The notes under the pieces: generated by a model
Database searches by the model: none
Seen by the model: only the letters and a program-made list of their open reading frames with translations
Told to the model about the DNA's origin: nothing
Source: Pegea sp. RAD2-039
Taxonomy: Eukaryota > Chordata > Thaliacea > Salpida > Salpidae
Assembly: GCA_034620365.1 (NCBI GenBank)
Contig: JAQGEQ010000204.1
Coordinates: forward strand, 372,001 to 436,000
Length of the DNA: 64,000 nucleotides
Direction of reading: 5' to 3'
Made by a program: the position numbers and the translations under genes
Shown here: in pieces, positions 23,264 to 37,900 of the stretch
Layout of the letters: each line of letters begins with the position of its first letter
How positions within the stretch are numbered: the first letter of the stretch is position 1

Positions 23264-24586
23264 TTGAGTCGTGAATATCAATCGGTACTTTCCCATCGTC
23301 CCTATATCTTTGCCTTGACTTATCAAATACATTTGTTGAATACCATAAATGTTTGAATTGCTTAAACTTGTTTTTTTTGTTTTACATTTGAAGTGAAGCT
23401 CTCTACAAATTTTTCATTCATAGTTCAAATATTTCATGAAGTTGTTATCTTCAATGTTATCTTAATTGTATTTACCTAATTTTTTACCAATTTTCTTTTT
23501 CTATTTGTTTGTATGAATTTATTAATTTCACAAACATTAAAATTACAATTTTTTTATCTCGTTTTATAACTTATATTTTACTGAAATATTACCGAGGTGA
23601 CAGTTAGAACTGGTAAACCAGCAACAAAATTACTTTGAAATTAACAAGAATATAAATAATTTAGTAAAATAGTTATTGTAGAAATTTGAAAGATGAAATA
23701 TTTAACGTCGAAAAGTTATTAAAACTTTCTGTAAAACGGAATTAAAATTCAATCTGATTTTTATCTTTTAATTTAAATTTTATTTGTACTTGATTATGTC
23801 TTTAAATATTTGTAACATTTCAAATAATTACTAATTGACTTGATTTTCTAACTTGAATTCATTTAGTTTTGGATGGATTTTTATGAATCAATTATTTTCT
23901 ACTGTAGCTAGCCGAAAATTGTAAGCTGTCAGTCATGTGACGTCAGGCAATAATACAGAGAACACGAAAACTGAAAATGAAGTTTTGTTTTGTCGTTATC
24001 AACAGTTATTCTTCTCTTTACTTATTTATACTGTCCAAATTTTTTTTTGGAAAAAATCAAAAAGACAGCAAAATGTCTTGCTTTATTATCTTGTTAAAAT
24101 TTGTTTAAGGTTTTTCTTCAATCGATATCAGTTTGATACAAATAAAAATCAATTTATCCCTCTCTACATATCAACCTTAATTTTAGCAGAGAAAATAAGA
24201 AACTGTATCTAATTATTTGTAATTCAATTACAAGATTAGCAAATCTAACTTTTAAGTCTAAAACCAACTGACTAAATGTAAAATCTCTGTTCAATTTTAA
24301 TTGTTATTTCTCTTCAACTACGTACACTACTAAACCTGCAAAGTTTAATTACAATATTTTGGTGATCATCTTATTCAATTCTATCTACAATAAAATGGTA
24401 AATGATAAAAACAACGCAGCTATGTAATTTATTTATTTAATTAAAATTATGTATTTAAATTACTTGAAAAAATTAAAAGATAATTTTTTGTAAATCAGCT
24501 GATATCTAAAGTGCTTTAAATTGAAGGATTTTCAATTACTTAAATATTTTCGTTTAAGACTCTTCAAACATTCACCCGTGATGATA
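23264..24586. other. Intergenic between DCAF15 and the acyltransferase (convergent)
   Basis: 3' flanks of two convergent genes. ATTAAA near 23536 could serve DCAF15. On the minus strand, AATAAA motifs (plus-strand tttatt at 24428-24437) could serve the acyltransferase. A 91-codon open frame at 23937-24212 is lysine/phenylalanine-rich with no family match and is judged noise. Confidence 0.4.
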
Positions 24587-27500
24587 TTACAAATTAGTTG
24601 AAATATTTTCAAGTGATGCATAACATGGGTTAGTTTTCTCATTATTATCGTCTATTGAATAACTTTCAGCTTTTTCTTCAAAATCTTTAAAAGTATTTTC
24701 TTTTTCAACTTGCGTCTCCTCTTTAATCCAACTTTTTTCGATCGTGGTTAAAGGTGCTAAATTGAATTGATGACTAGGGGAAGATTTACGTGAAGGCAAC
24801 AATATTCTAAGAAGTTCTTGGCAAGGCCACTCAACCAAAAGTGCAACAAGAAAAGCAAACATCAGTGAAATGACGACGTTTCCTGAAGTCAATTATGTAA
24901 AGTCAAATAAACTTTTGATTTTATTAAATTGTTTAAATTAAAAATAAAATATTCGACTATCATTACAACTAAGTGATTCTTCAATATTTTCAAGTACTCA
25001 TTAACATTTTCTATGGTTTTATATTTACCTGAATTCTAGTAATAGTCAGTTTATGTAATTTGTCTAATGTTTAAGAATACTTATTAAAAAAATCACCTAT
25101 GTATGTGTAAGCGAACCAAACTAAAGAAAAATGTATGTATTGTTCCTGGACTGTTATATTCCAGTAAACGATAAAAATGTGAACCAAATACAATGCATAT
25201 GTCAGCCGACTTAATGGTAAGAAGAAAGACCAGTTTAGAAATTTAGTTGCAGGACCTATAAGCAATTTTAAACATTAATTAGTTGTAAAAGTGATTTAGT
25301 TTTATTTTTAATAATTAAATAAAAAATTAGATAAAAAATTTCATCAAACTTAAAGAAACCTCCAAAACCACAAGTGCAAGCAATTACTACCCAAGCAATG
25401 CATAATCCCCAGGCAGGCCGTGTAACTGCATTATAGAATGCTGCCACGTCTACGTCCATCACATTGATTTTTTGACTTGAATATTGAGTCAGAGCAAACG
25501 GCCCATAAATTATACTGACAGCTGTACCAGAGGCTAATATCCATCCAACAAAAGCTAAGATCTTTTTAAAACATTTTTTTAAACCTTATAATCGGTATCA
25601 TCGCACAGTTTTACATTTAATTAGAAATAAAAAATTTTAAGTGTATTTTATAAAAATTGTTTACTTAATAAAATATTAGTTGAAGTGTACAGTGTTGAAC
25701 GTAAACATATAAGTTTTTATTTTTTTAAGTAAAATTAGAAAAGCGATATATTTAAGTAAGTGTTCGCACAATTCCGACAATTCGAGTTTAAAAAATACCT
25801 TAGATATTTTGATTTTTCTTTCTGATGCATACAATATATACCCTGCTAAAACTCCAATAAGATAAACAGAAACTCTACACCAAGGAGTGATATACAAATC
25901 AGACTTGAACCTATCTTGATAACTTAGTTTTTCATTTGTATCATTGGTAGTATTTGTAGGAGGAATCAAGCGGGATGCTCTAAAAACAGTTTCTTAATCA
26001 ACAAAAAGTGAAAAAGAATTTTGTAATGGCAAAACCATGCTAATATTTTGATTAATTAAAGTGCTGTCAAGTATAAATAGGATGAGAAATATACAGCAAA
26101 TAATTAATAATAGTAACCCGTAGTATGGTATGCTCCTTGTTGATAAATAGTTTAAATCTTTTTATAAATTTATTAACGATCATCTTATTTGTTAAGTATT
26201 AGCTCTAATTTATGCTGTTCTCTTACATAGTTAAATAGTTGGCTTGTGTAACTACCATTGGTTGTTTCGATGATGAACGTGACAACCACCAAGTGATACC
26301 AATACTAGTCATAGCTAGAAGAGTAGTTATAAGGACTCCTAATTTGGGTGATCTAAAAAGTATTTTTTTCCTAGATTTGGTTTCAAATAATGCTTTAAAA
26401 TACTTTATGAATTATATAAGAGCTTCGTTAATTAACATTCAATTTCATCATAGTCTGTAATAATTTAAAAAGAAGTTTACAGTGATTACCGATAACAAAA
26501 TATTGCTTCCTAGAAATTTGCTAACATAAAAGGAAAAGTTAATAATTTACTGTAAACAAGTAACAAAAGATTTAAAAAGTCCAAACAGTTGTAATAGCTC
26601 ACTTGTAGATGAGATATATCAAGAATAAAGAAACGATGAAAAATTGCATATCACAAGCTAAATACCAGCCATGAGTAAAACACTGTTAAAAATATACTAA
26701 GTGTAATTACACAAGTCTTGTGTTAGCTCAATCAGTTGCTACAACTTCTTAAGATATTAAAAGATATTTCAATATTTTTGGGATCAATAATAGACTTACA
26801 AATCTATACAAGTATTTATAAATCATTGAAAATATATTAAAATTATTCTTATAATTATATAGACTAAACTTAATTTTGATAAATAAGACTGTTTTTATTT
26901 CAATATCTATAAAGATGTTTTACTGAAAAAGTTTGTAAACTCACGGGATTAGAAACTGGATACAAGTTGTTGATATAAAGTAGATTTGTCCACCATTCAT
27001 TATAGCATCCCTCTACTATACTCTCAGAGGCCTCACCCCAAAAAGGACCAGAGCCCATAAAGTTATACACACCAGTCGAAAACACCAACACATACGCATA
27101 TAAAGGAGTTAACCTAAAGTATTTTGTTAATTACTGTTTAAAATAAACAAAGCAAAAATCATAATGATATATCATTATAAAGTGTATTAATTTACAATAA
27201 TAAAATAATATTTATTCTATAACAACTAAATTGAAATATTTTTTATCTATTCTTAAACTTTTTGCAGCTTTTTTATTTTTATAGTTTAGAATTTACTAAA
27301 TTATTTTTAGGCAAATAAACTTTACCTCAAATACCGCTGTAAAAGCATCAATGCCATATTTAAATACTTTTTTGTTGTATTTAGGTGCTTAAGAGTTAAA
27401 TATGATATTAATAAACCCCCGATGCAAAAAAATGTATCAACAGAAAAAGACGCATTTAACAAGACCATAAACCCAAATCGGGTTTTTATTTGTTCGTTAA

Positions 27501-29689
27501 GAACAATGATATTGTCTAGAAATAAAAAAAATGTAATTAGTTTATTTAGGCGCTCATTTAAGAGATACTGTAAAATTAAGATATCAGAAATATGAAAATG
27601 AGATATTTACTAATATGCAAGAGATGAAACTGTTATTACCCATATATGTTAACGAAAATGCACCAGTATGTCCTAACACTACCCAGATTGTACTTATTAC
27701 TCTTATACCATCTAAAGAATCAATGTGACCAGGTGATCGCTTCGTGTCAAGTATTTTTTCTCCATTTCTTATTACAGAAAAGCACATTAAAAACCTGTTT
27801 TTCGCACCTAATAATTATAAATTTTCTAATTAATCAGCAGTTTCTGCATTAAAAACTCATTTGAAATAGTTTACAAGAAAACCCTATAGTTCAATTTATA
27901 GATGATTTACATTTTGTAAAGTAATTTCTGTACTTTTAATTTTGTATAATTTTAAACACTTACTAATAAAAAACATTCATTAATCTTTAAGTTTTTTCAA
28001 CTATTATAGTAGAAACCTAAAATACTTACTGTTATGCGATGGTTTTGATTTTTGACTTCTTCTTAATACATCATTAAGTGTTCCAAATATTGCAAATAGC
28101 AGAAATACTGCTGATAGAACTCTAAAGTAGAATATTTTTAATTGCATTTTTTTAAGTAAATACAATTTATTTAAATGTGTTCTAGAAATAAAGTAAAAAT
28201 TGTTCAATACAAACTAAAGCGTTTTTCACAAATCACAACTTTTAATGAATTATTATTTAAACGATTAAGTTACAAACTACAAAAATGAAATTACAAAATA
28301 ATAATATAATTGAGTGTACCAACATCGTTGCAATATAAAATCCGGATGTCGAGTTGTTTTGATAAGAGCATTTAGTGTTAAGTGAAGGAAGTCTGAGATT
28401 TTCTTCTGTTGTAGTCAAGTTTTGAATGATTTCTTCATCACATGAATCAGGAAAGCAAGAACTGATTTGGATATCATACGGAATTGGAGCTTGAGGCTAA
28501 ATTTTAAAAATCCACAAAATTGAAAAAAAACTATTAAATTAAGAGCAAATTGTCGAGAAATATTAAAAAACTCAAGTCAGTATTACAAACCAGATGAAAA
28601 ATTAATAAGACTAAATCAAAATTACAGAAATCAACTTACTGTGTTATATTTGTTAGTTATTAATCAAGTAGCTTTCTTATTTTAGAATCTTGATAATGTT
28701 ACTAACTATGTATCGAAATCCATAATAAGTGCTACAAAATTTTCCTTTGAAGTTTTGCCCCATAGCATTGACACATTCCCAATAGCGCCCCATCCAGCGA
28801 GCATTTCCTTCTAACATCCCCCTTTGCCTTGCTCCCCAAGAGTCTTTCACTAATAATTGAAATCATAAAATCTCAAAGTGTTTTTGTAGATCTTTTGAAA
28901 TAACTTTAAACATAAATAAAAAAATCAAGAATTGAGTTTTTGGTCAAATAAATAATAAATTATTGGAAGATATGTTAAAGTAACAATATTTTTTACAAAT
29001 TTACAAGAATTTAAAAGAATATTAATTTTTATTGCTTAATTGCAAGCGTCTTTGATTAAAGATCTGAGACTTGCTTTGTAATGCATACATCTTTAGTTGC
29101 TTTATATCACTTATCCATATTTTGATATCATGAAAACATTTTTGATTATTTGGTAAGTCATCTCTATCTATCATCTCCATCAATCTATGAATTCAATTTC
29201 CGTTGAAGTTTTAAAAGTTATGATAAAAATTTAAGATTAAACTAAACTTTACTGAATAAATAAAATTAACAAGTATTTGTCAAAAGTTTTGACGGATAAT
29301 CTATAGAAACTATTGGTGTGTACATCTAAAGGTGAAAGTTGCATATCATCATACTGTGCTTCATTCTATCTTTAATATGTTGTTTAAAGTCTATTTTAAA
29401 GTTAAAACAGAATTTAATCATATCTAAGTAAATATTATGAAATAAGAAACAACCGTTTCATTTTTTCAAAAGATTACTTTTTAATTATATTTTCTTTCAT
29501 CTCAAAACCAATCAAAGTTGGATATCTTTCATTTTGATCAGAAATTTCCAAGTTGATTTCTTGGCTCACTTCATCATTTCCTGAGTTTATTCTCCAAGGG
29601 TTGTGTATCCAACCGAAATTTCGAATTTTAGATTGTGTAAGAGTGGAATGAATTAAAAAAATGCAAATTTGTAAAAAAATTTGCTTCAT
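24587..29689 (-). CDS. NRF-6-type membrane acyltransferase (nose resistant to fluoxetine family)
   Basis: Complete 14-exon gene: 29689-29478, 29184-29075, 28849-28707, 28496-28324, 28121-28030, 27807-27640, 27515-27326, 27113-26945, 26682-26603, 26352-26227, 25979-25799, 25561-25360, 25255-25097, 24882-24587. All phases agree, giving 766 residues. A signal peptide (MKQIFLQICIFLIHS) is followed by the extracellular NRF domain (KCFHD, KDSWGARQRGMLEGN, YWECVN, SSCFPDSC). Then comes a multi-pass acyltransferase-3 domain: LDGIRVISTIWVVLGHT with the catalytic-type His, NASFSVDTFF, RYLRLTPLYAYV, GWYLACDMQFF, VYLIGVLAGY, LSRLTYALYLVH. The C-terminus is a Ser/Glu-rich tail. Members act in lipid handling and transport in nematodes and insects; substrates are poorly known. 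The second intron begins with GC (donor gcaagt at 29074), all others with GT. Confidence 0.93.
29074..29074 (-). other. GC-AG splice donor in the acyltransferase gene
   Basis: Exon 2 ends CAA A and the intron begins gcaagt, the typical strong consensus of GC-AG introns. Only this site gives the conserved continuation YALQ-M-KDSWGARQ in phase 1; there is no usable GT nearby. Confidence 0.75.
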
Positions 29690-32600
29690 TTCAAAATTCA
29701 AATCTGATCTTCTGATTTCAAATCTAAAATTTTTGGAAGCTTATTTAATGATGTACTATTAGGTTGATTTCAAAATATCTTCAAGTTCTTACTATATCAT
29801 CTACTATCTTATAAAATACTACAAAGATTAAAAAATTTACACTTTTCCTAAATATTAATGAAAATCACTGCACTAGCTTGAAATTTTACAGCAAACAATA
29901 AAACTTTTATTTTGAGCTTAAACCTTTAAATTTAATATGATTTTTAATTTTACTGAAATTATAGCTTCAGCAATTATGAAAACGTAGTTAATCATTTAAT
30001 AAAACAACAGATTTGTTATTGGCATTGCATGAACGAAACTCATCTTCACTGTAAACCAAATATTAGCTTTCTGGTTATTTACTACAAGTGATCATTGATA
30101 TTCAATCAGCAATGAATATGTGTTTGTTGCCTGAAATACAAAAACGCGAATTAAGTTGTAAATTACATACTAAAGTTTTTAATTGATGTTGGCTTTTATA
30201 CTGAAAGCAATCTAATTGTGATACTATGCTTCGAAGAAATCTTATAGCTTAATTATAAACTTTGATTATAATCCTTCCTAGAGTTTAGGTTTTAACAAAA
30301 TATAAATTTGAAACTTAGATGCTTTCTTTTTGGTTGCGCTAGACTTTGATTAGAGTAAATTGTGCGCTGAACTTTAGATCAATTTTTTGATGACACTTAA
30401 CAATTTTTACGAGAATAAAAGGCATTTTAAGACTTGAAGGCGGTATATTTAGATGGTGGATTGTGATCGGAAAGTATTTTTAGAGTTATAGAGATGGGAG
30501 CTAAGCAAGAACAATTATTTTAAGGCTTACATAATCATATATAAAACTTGGAAACAAAATTGTCAAATAACAATTCTCGTTGTTGATACTTAAACAGAGA
30601 TCAAAAAGTCCAAACAATAAATAATGTTCACAATTATGTAGCAAAAATATACAAAGTCAAAAAATCTCTTAATTATAGATAAAATGTGATTTATCACACA
30701 CTTATAATTTAACTATTCAGTTTGCATTGTCTCAAGCGCACCACTTTGTGAACTGTATCATTTTATAAATGTATTCTGTTGCTAGCTATCAGCACACTTT
30801 AAATTGATAAATTCATTGCTTCTAATCATTGATGTTTTGAAAAATATGTAAAATTGTGTACTTTTTTGCTCGTTATTTTTGTTGCTTTAAAATCGCTTGA
30901 CGTTTGTTAAATACAGTTATTGTGAAGTAGCATCTAATTTAACTGACTTGGATACTTCAGAGGTATTGCAGAACAATCATTTTGAAAAGCAGACTTTATA
31001 TTTCAATGACTATCAAAATAATTTTAAATGGTCATAACTCCGAAGACTTTAACAACAAAAATACTCCAACAGTAATCAGTATTTTCAGATGATTTGACAG
31101 AAAAGACAATTAACTGAGTTTGTTCTTTTAAAGCAAATTTCAACTATATCTAAAATTTAAAAATAAAATAAGTACTTCACACTAACAGCTGCAAGAAAGT
31201 AGTAATTTTCAGTCGTAAAACATTTTCTATGAAATTTTCTATTGGTCAGAGGTCTAATAGCTCCAAGTGTTTAATTAATCAAAGAAGCTTTGATATTGAA
31301 TACTGTGTATATTCTCTCTAGTAGGACCTGATGGCACAACTATTTTAGCGAACAAACAGACACACTTCATACGAGACACTTATACAAAGCAAAATAGGTA
31401 AGCTCAACTTATTATCGTAAGTTGTAAAGTTTTTCAGAAAAATTAAACTAATTTTTGTAAGAAATCAATGTAGAGCAAATAGTACAGTAATGTAGTTTCA
31501 ATAAAACTGGGTGAATATGCTTGTAAAAAGATTTTCTTTTTGATTTATTTGGTCGATATGTTAAAATGAAAAGAGAAATATTGCTAAATATAATAAAAAG
31601 TTCAGCTTGATATGAAATTCAAGTTCTTCAAACATTATAGTTTTACCAAAAAAATAGTTGAAAAAATATTCAAGACAAAACTTAAGATCATTTAAAAAAG
31701 TATCATAATAAATAAATCTATAATGAGTTTTTAAAGACTTAGATAAAAGTGTTTAATTCTATTTTAAATGTGTATATGTCATACATATTTATTTTGTAAT
31801 AGCTTGCATCTTTTAGTTCCTTTGTTTCACGTGTTCATATGACACTCATAGTATTTCAAAGTCAGTTCATTTATAAATATCTTAAAATTTAATAAACGAA
31901 AATATAAAGTTAGTTTAACTTTTTTTAATTTCAGTAAAATTTTATGGATGCTGAGTATTATCTGCTTATTGTTTGATGGGGCGTTCTTGTACCAGAGGCT
32001 TTCATCTGGAGTTACTAAATTGTTTAAAATAGCTTTCACTACTTTTTAATACTTTGTGTGAGTAAATAAAGAGTCTGAACTGTATGATAAACTCTAAACG
32101 CTCATTGCGAATAAAATAGATGTTCTAGTTGAGAATTATTGCTTATTTATATTTTTTAGGTAAATAATAAACGATACTTAAAATAAGAGTTTGATATAAT
32201 TAATTGGATAAGATAATAATATATAAGTAAACTTTTCTTAATATATATGAAGATTTTGATAATTTCATGAAACGCTCCTTAAATTTTATTTCTAAAATTT
32301 TTTCGAGATTTTAATTTCGAGACTAAATTGTGCTTGTTGGACTTGATGATAACGAACAATTATAAAACTGTTTTTAAGCTCATCAAATTAAGTTAATAAA
32401 AAATCACTGCTTAGACAGAAAAAAAGAATTTTACTTGCTATTATTTTATTAATCTGTGTGAATTAGTTTAAAGAATCAGATTATAATAAGAATAAATTAT
32501 CACAATGGGTAAGATAATTTAATAGATAGTTTTACTGGTAATTTTATAAGAAGATTAAGAAATCTTATATAAGCTTATACAAATTTACATTTCAAATATC

Positions 32601-33201
32601 ACAACAATTTAGTCTATTTGAACAGTTTGTTTTGAAGTTCAGATACAAAAATAGTTTTTAAGTTTGAAATATTTCAACGGGTATATCTGATTATCATCAT
32701 GTAAGTAAACAATTTTCAATGTAGTAGCATTAACAGCTTTTACTAGATGATATTAAACGGTTTTATTGGGCAGAAGCTTACAATTTAGGTTAGGGTTTTG
32801 TTTTCTCTCAAAAGCGTTGGTTTTAGCATTTTAAAAGAAATTGTTATTATACACTTCCACTGAATGAACTCAATGAAACTAATCCAAGCAGATTTTGGAT
32901 AAATTTTTCTTGATAAGATTCCACAAACTAATTGATGAGCTGGCTTAACTCAATCATCAACATTTTATTTTATAGTCTGGAAATTGTAGATCATCTATTT
33001 GTTATTTTAATTGCACAACACTGCTTCAACTAAGCAAAAAAAAGCATTCTACAAATATATAAGCGAAAGATTATTCATTAATCTTCATAACAGTTTTTCC
33101 TTATCACAGGAATCATTATTCATTTATGAGTTTGTAAAGAAGTAAACTGAGAATATAAGTAAACTTATTGACCTTTGGTATCTGCTCTTTTACGATCAGC
33201 T
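29690..33201. other. Intergenic between divergent acyltransferase and SVEP1-like genes
   Basis: About 3.5 kb of AT-rich DNA between two divergently transcribed genes. It should contain both promoters. No open frame above about 70 codons, no RNA gene and no repeat was recognised. Confidence 0.45.
33056..33063 (+). promoter_or_regulatory. Candidate TATA box of the SVEP1-like gene
   Basis: TATATAAG lies about 140 bases upstream of the start codon at 33202, which would leave a 5' UTR of roughly 110 bases. In such AT-rich DNA this is only suggestive. Confidence 0.25.
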
Positions 33202-34906
33202 ATGAAGTTTCCATTTTTTGCTGCTCTTTTTCTAGCCATTTGCATCTTAGATGCTGCTCTATCACAAAGACATAGAGGTAAGATTAATCTAAACATTTAT
33301 TCAAATTTTTACTTCAATCATTTTGCATATTCAATATTTTTATCCATAAAACTTTTTCAGGTGGGCACAAAGCATTTGGGAAATTAAGAGGTGAAAAATT
33401 TCAAGAAAATCAAATCTTGTCGGCGAAAAAATTTTTGGGCAAGCCTAAAAGTCCAGAGTTCGATGTTGACATGGTAAGTTGATAAGGTCAAACTTGTTTC
33501 ATATTTATTCAGCTTACTATGCTTTCAGGTAAATCTTTTTCGTGAAAACGTGAGAAGACTTCGTGAGCGTCGAAAACTGGATTTGATATTTTTAATTGAC
33601 GCATCAAGAAGTGTGGAACTTTCTAACTTTAAAGATGAGGTCTTTATTTTTTATTTTAAACAAATTTGATCATCTTCACATCTTGTTTCAATTAACTATG
33701 AAATTCTATTTATTCAGTTTACAAATTCTAGATGAAAATTTTTTATAAAGCTAAATAGTAAGATAATTTAGAAAAAAAAAATAAATTTGGAAAAGTTTAG
33801 ATTAAGTATTCGGTTTTCTTGAATCTGTAAAATGGTCATTTTTTTAAAGATTCGATTTGTTTCGCGGTTTGTCAGTGGTATTCCCGTTTCGGTGAACACA
33901 ACTCGCGTAGCTGTAGTGACGTTTGCTGATAAATCAACGACCTGGGTTGATCAAGTAACCTCTGACAACATACACGAACATAAATGCTCGTTGTTAGGAA
34001 CTTCACTTCCCGCCATAACCTATGCGTAAGTGTTATTTCAGTATTATTCTCAACAAGCAAATATTTACATTTATATTTGTGTTTTATAACTTTCATTTTT
34101 TAAGTTGCACAAATTTATGTATAGCGATTATTCTCCTACAAATACATTGCTATTAATGTCATTGATTATTTTTATCAAATAATCAGATTATCACATTTGA
34201 CTTCTTAAAAAAAGAACTATTAAAGACTTAGTCATTAAAGATCACGAAAAAAACTTTTATTTTGTTTATAACTTTATTGCAACGTTTATAACTTTATAAC
34301 AACCCTTTTGTTTATAACTTTATTGGTTTTCAATTTTATTTGGTTCAATTATTGGGTTTCTAGGAGTGGATCTACTTACACATATGGTGGATTTATGAGA
34401 GCAAAGGTAATTTTATTTGTCATATTTCATACCAATTTTCAAACTATCACTGAATTTGCTCCATAAGATAAAATATTTCAGCTATCACATTCAAAAGTTG
34501 AAAAATTAAATGAAATCGAATAATTTATTGAGAATTCACTTTTTTCTTTTCTTTTATATCTAGGAAATAATTTCTAACGCCCGATTAGATTCCAAAAAAG
34601 TAATTTTACTAATTACTGATGGTAAATCAAACGGAGGAAATCCTCAAGGCTTGGCTGAAAAAATAAAAAGAGAAGGTTAAACGATTTCACTGAATACAAA
34701 AATTTAAATCAACTTTTTTTGGAGATGTGAAAAAATAAGATAACCAAGAACTATATTCGCAGGAGCTGAAATTTTTACTTTCGGAATCCACTCAGGAAAT
34801 GTTGAAGAGCTTACCTCAATTGCTTCGGAGCCAAAGTCCGAACATGTCTACATTTTGAAAACATTCAAAGAGTTTGAAGCTGTTGCAAGACGAGCATTGT
34901 ACAGTG
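33202..34906 (+). other. SVEP1: SVEP1-like block 1: signal peptide and von Willebrand A domain
   Basis: Exons 33202-33277, 33361-33473, 33529-33639, 33850-34025, 34364-34406, 34564-34675, 34763-34906. The first exon encodes a signal peptide ([21 protein letters not shown]). A basic stretch (RRLRERRK) precedes the vWA domain, whose metal-ion site DASRS is at residues 87-91 (DxSxS). It continues with [34 protein letters not shown] and [14 protein letters not shown]. All parts align in order with vertebrate SVEP1. The third exon's donor (gtcttt) is weak. Confidence 0.88.
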
Positions 34907-37900
34907 GTAAGTATGACTGAGGGTTTATTTGTGAACTCTATAACCTTTATCAGCTGCCAAAAATTTATACGTTACGTTCAAGCAAATTATTGCTGATGCT
35001 TTCATGATTCAAATTACATGTACAATTATAGTAACTGGAAAATTCCTTAGATTCTGGAGTGGCTGAGTATATAGTTGATGAAGACTATCACTGTGATTCC
35101 TACTGTAGTGAAGGGATGTGTTGTCACTGGAAAGGAGCTTGCCGGTGTGGAATCACAACTGGTCAATATGAATGCGTTTGTAATCCAGGGTATTATGGTT
35201 TTGGTACAAAGTCTTCTGGATGTGCTCGTAAGCTTATCAAAGATTTCTATAAGCTCTACCATGATTAAAAGTTAATGATATCTACAGCATGTCCAATAGA
35301 CACATACAAGACTCACCCGAAACCAGGAGGCATTGAGACATGTAATGCCTGTCCAGACGAACATATGTATTCATCAGAAGCTAGTATAAGTGTTCAAAAC
35401 TGTACTTGTTTTGAAGGATATAAAAAGGTGATTAATATCTTATATCTTATTCACGAAAGTCAATAAGAATACTGTCTATTAGTTTTATATTATTGAAAAT
35501 TTTGAGAACTGCTCATTAGTGAATTAATCTGATACAGGTTGATAATGGAACAAGATGTGAGCAAATCACTTGCGGAGAGTTTGAGATACCTGAAAACTCT
35601 CATTACCAATTTTATTCTTGCGATGATTCAGCTCTTTCGAGCTGTCAGTTTGTTTGTGATGAAGGTTATGACATGGAAGGTACAAATAGAATTAGTTGCA
35701 ACTTAGCTGGACAATGGGAGGCGAGTGATGGTGGCCCAATACAAACTCCTGAATGTATCAGTAAGTATTTTTAATAGAGTTCACTGCTGTATAGTGTAAC
35801 CTTCGACAATTTAAAAAATTATATGTGTTCCTAGTTCGAAGGTGTGAAGAAGTAAATCCACTCACTAATGGAAGAGTTATCTGTGATAATGATGAGCCGA
35901 CCTACAAGACTGCCTGTCAAGTAGTTTGTGATGAAGGGTATCATTTAATTGGTGCGGGAGAAAGAATTTGCTTGAAAAATGCTTACTGGAGTGAAAATGA
36001 AGCTTTTTGTGAAGGTTTTTTATTACTTAAAATATAATTTTGAATTACTTTGTTATTAAAAAACTGTTAAGAATTCAATATTTTTGTAAACAAATGACTT
36101 GTTAAACTGAAAGAGTAGTAAGTGTGGATATTTTAAAAGTATATGTTGTCTATTAGCTATCTTTTTATTCAGAAATTCGCTGCCCGGTACCGTTTGCTCC
36201 TGGCAATGGTAAGATATCAGAAAACTGTCTTGCTAGTTCAAGTGAAGATAACTCATTTGACTATGGAACTACTTGTGAATTAACCTGTAACCCTGGTTTT
36301 AAACTAAATACTGATTCCCACATCAACTGCACTGGCTCAGGAAAATGGAGTACTGATACAAAGCGAATCAAATGTGTTGGTTAGTAAACATAATTTGTTT
36401 AGCGCTTTCAAAGAATATAATTAAACTAAAAATCTTTATTCAGCCTAAAAAGTCCAACATTTAAATGAAATAAGAAGATAGAAGCAAATTTTGTTTAATA
36501 TATTTAAAAATGTAAAACTAAATTGAATTTGAATTACTTCAATGAAATTTTTAACTGTTTTTCCGATTTTTATTTGAACCATAAACCTTCGTTTTAATAG
36601 AATTTCTTTGAAATGTTTATTGTACGATGATAGATTTATTTTCAGTAAAGCTTCAGTACGTTTATGAATGACATTTTACAGATGTTGAGCCTCCAGTGGT
36701 GGTTTGCCCTCCTTCGATTGAAGCTGTTGCATCAGACTGGGCGTCTACTGCTCTTATTGAATGGGATATGCCAGAATTTGACGATAACTCAGCCCAAGTA
36801 ATTTTCTTAATGATATATATAACTTGACTAATATTTTTTATATCATATTACTTATACATTATTAGCATAATTTGTATAATTTAATAAACCTGTAGAGAAG
36901 CTTACATAAAAAAAACAAATTTTTCGAAAGCTACATAAAACCTTGCTCAAATTGAACAGTTCAAAAATATATTGAGAAATTTTATTAAAGGTCTTACTAT
37001 CAGTTTCACCGAGTTATACGTCTCCTTATCATTTTGAAATTGGAGAAACAAATCTAACGTATACTGTAACTGATGGTAGCGGACTAACAGACGAGTGTAT
37101 GATTACATTTACTGTCATTGGTGGGTATTTAACTTCAAAATATTTGTAAACTGTAAAAACGGAGCTACAGAAAATTTTTATAATTTTTACAGACAAAAAT
37201 ATTGATCTAAGCCTGTACTAGAGTCTTATGAAAACCTATTTTCATATTATTTTAATCATTAGAAATAAATAATCTATTTGAAATAGAATGAGTTCTTTTA
37301 TTAAAAACAAGTCAGCCACCTGACACGAATTTTTTTAAATAGATGAAACTTCTCCTACAATAGTATCTTGCTTTGATCGAGAGCCGATTTTAATTAACAA
37401 AAACCAAAGTACAATTGAGTATGCTAATTGGCCAATCCCTGAGTTTGAAGATAATTCAGGTAATATTTTCTATAAAACCTATTTAAGTAGTCATATACTA
37501 TTTAGATTTACGATAAATTATTTTCGTCTTGAAAGTCTTTTATTTTCAACAATTTAATCAAATATAATTTAATCTAAATTTAGGAAAAGTCGAAATAAAA
37601 GGCAGTCGCGAGTTCGGACCCCTCAATTTAGGAAGAAACCAAATCATCTACACAGCGCATGATCCAACTGGAAACTCACGAAACTGTATTGTAACTGTTA
37701 GTGTTCAACGTAAGAGAATTGCCTCCTTTTCTTTTTAAAGTTTTTTATTATGAAGATTTTTGCTTTCATCGAATTATGTAAATATTTTAGATGATATTTG
37801 TCCTACACTTGAAAATCCTCGTCATGGGCATACAGAATGCGCAGCCGATAAATTTAATAATCTTGGATGTGAACTGGTTTGTAACAATCTACGGTGAATA

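Noticed and set aside
23937..24212. 91-codon open frame between DCAF15 and the acyltransferase
   Set aside because: Low-complexity Lys/Asn/Phe composition, no splice or domain features, and it lies in the common 3' flank of two convergent genes.
26490..26509. A 20-base segment flanked by acceptor- and donor-like sites in the acyltransferase gene
   Set aside because: Joining exon 26682-26603 directly to 26352-26227 gives the right phase and a continuous conserved membrane segment (YLIYK-SPKLGV). Adding 20 bases breaks the frame.
33872..34096. Minus-strand open frame opposite the vWA exon, and similar short antisense frames at 35047, 43305-independent and 60691
   Set aside because: They are shadows of conserved plus-strand exons, with no splice support or family features of their own.
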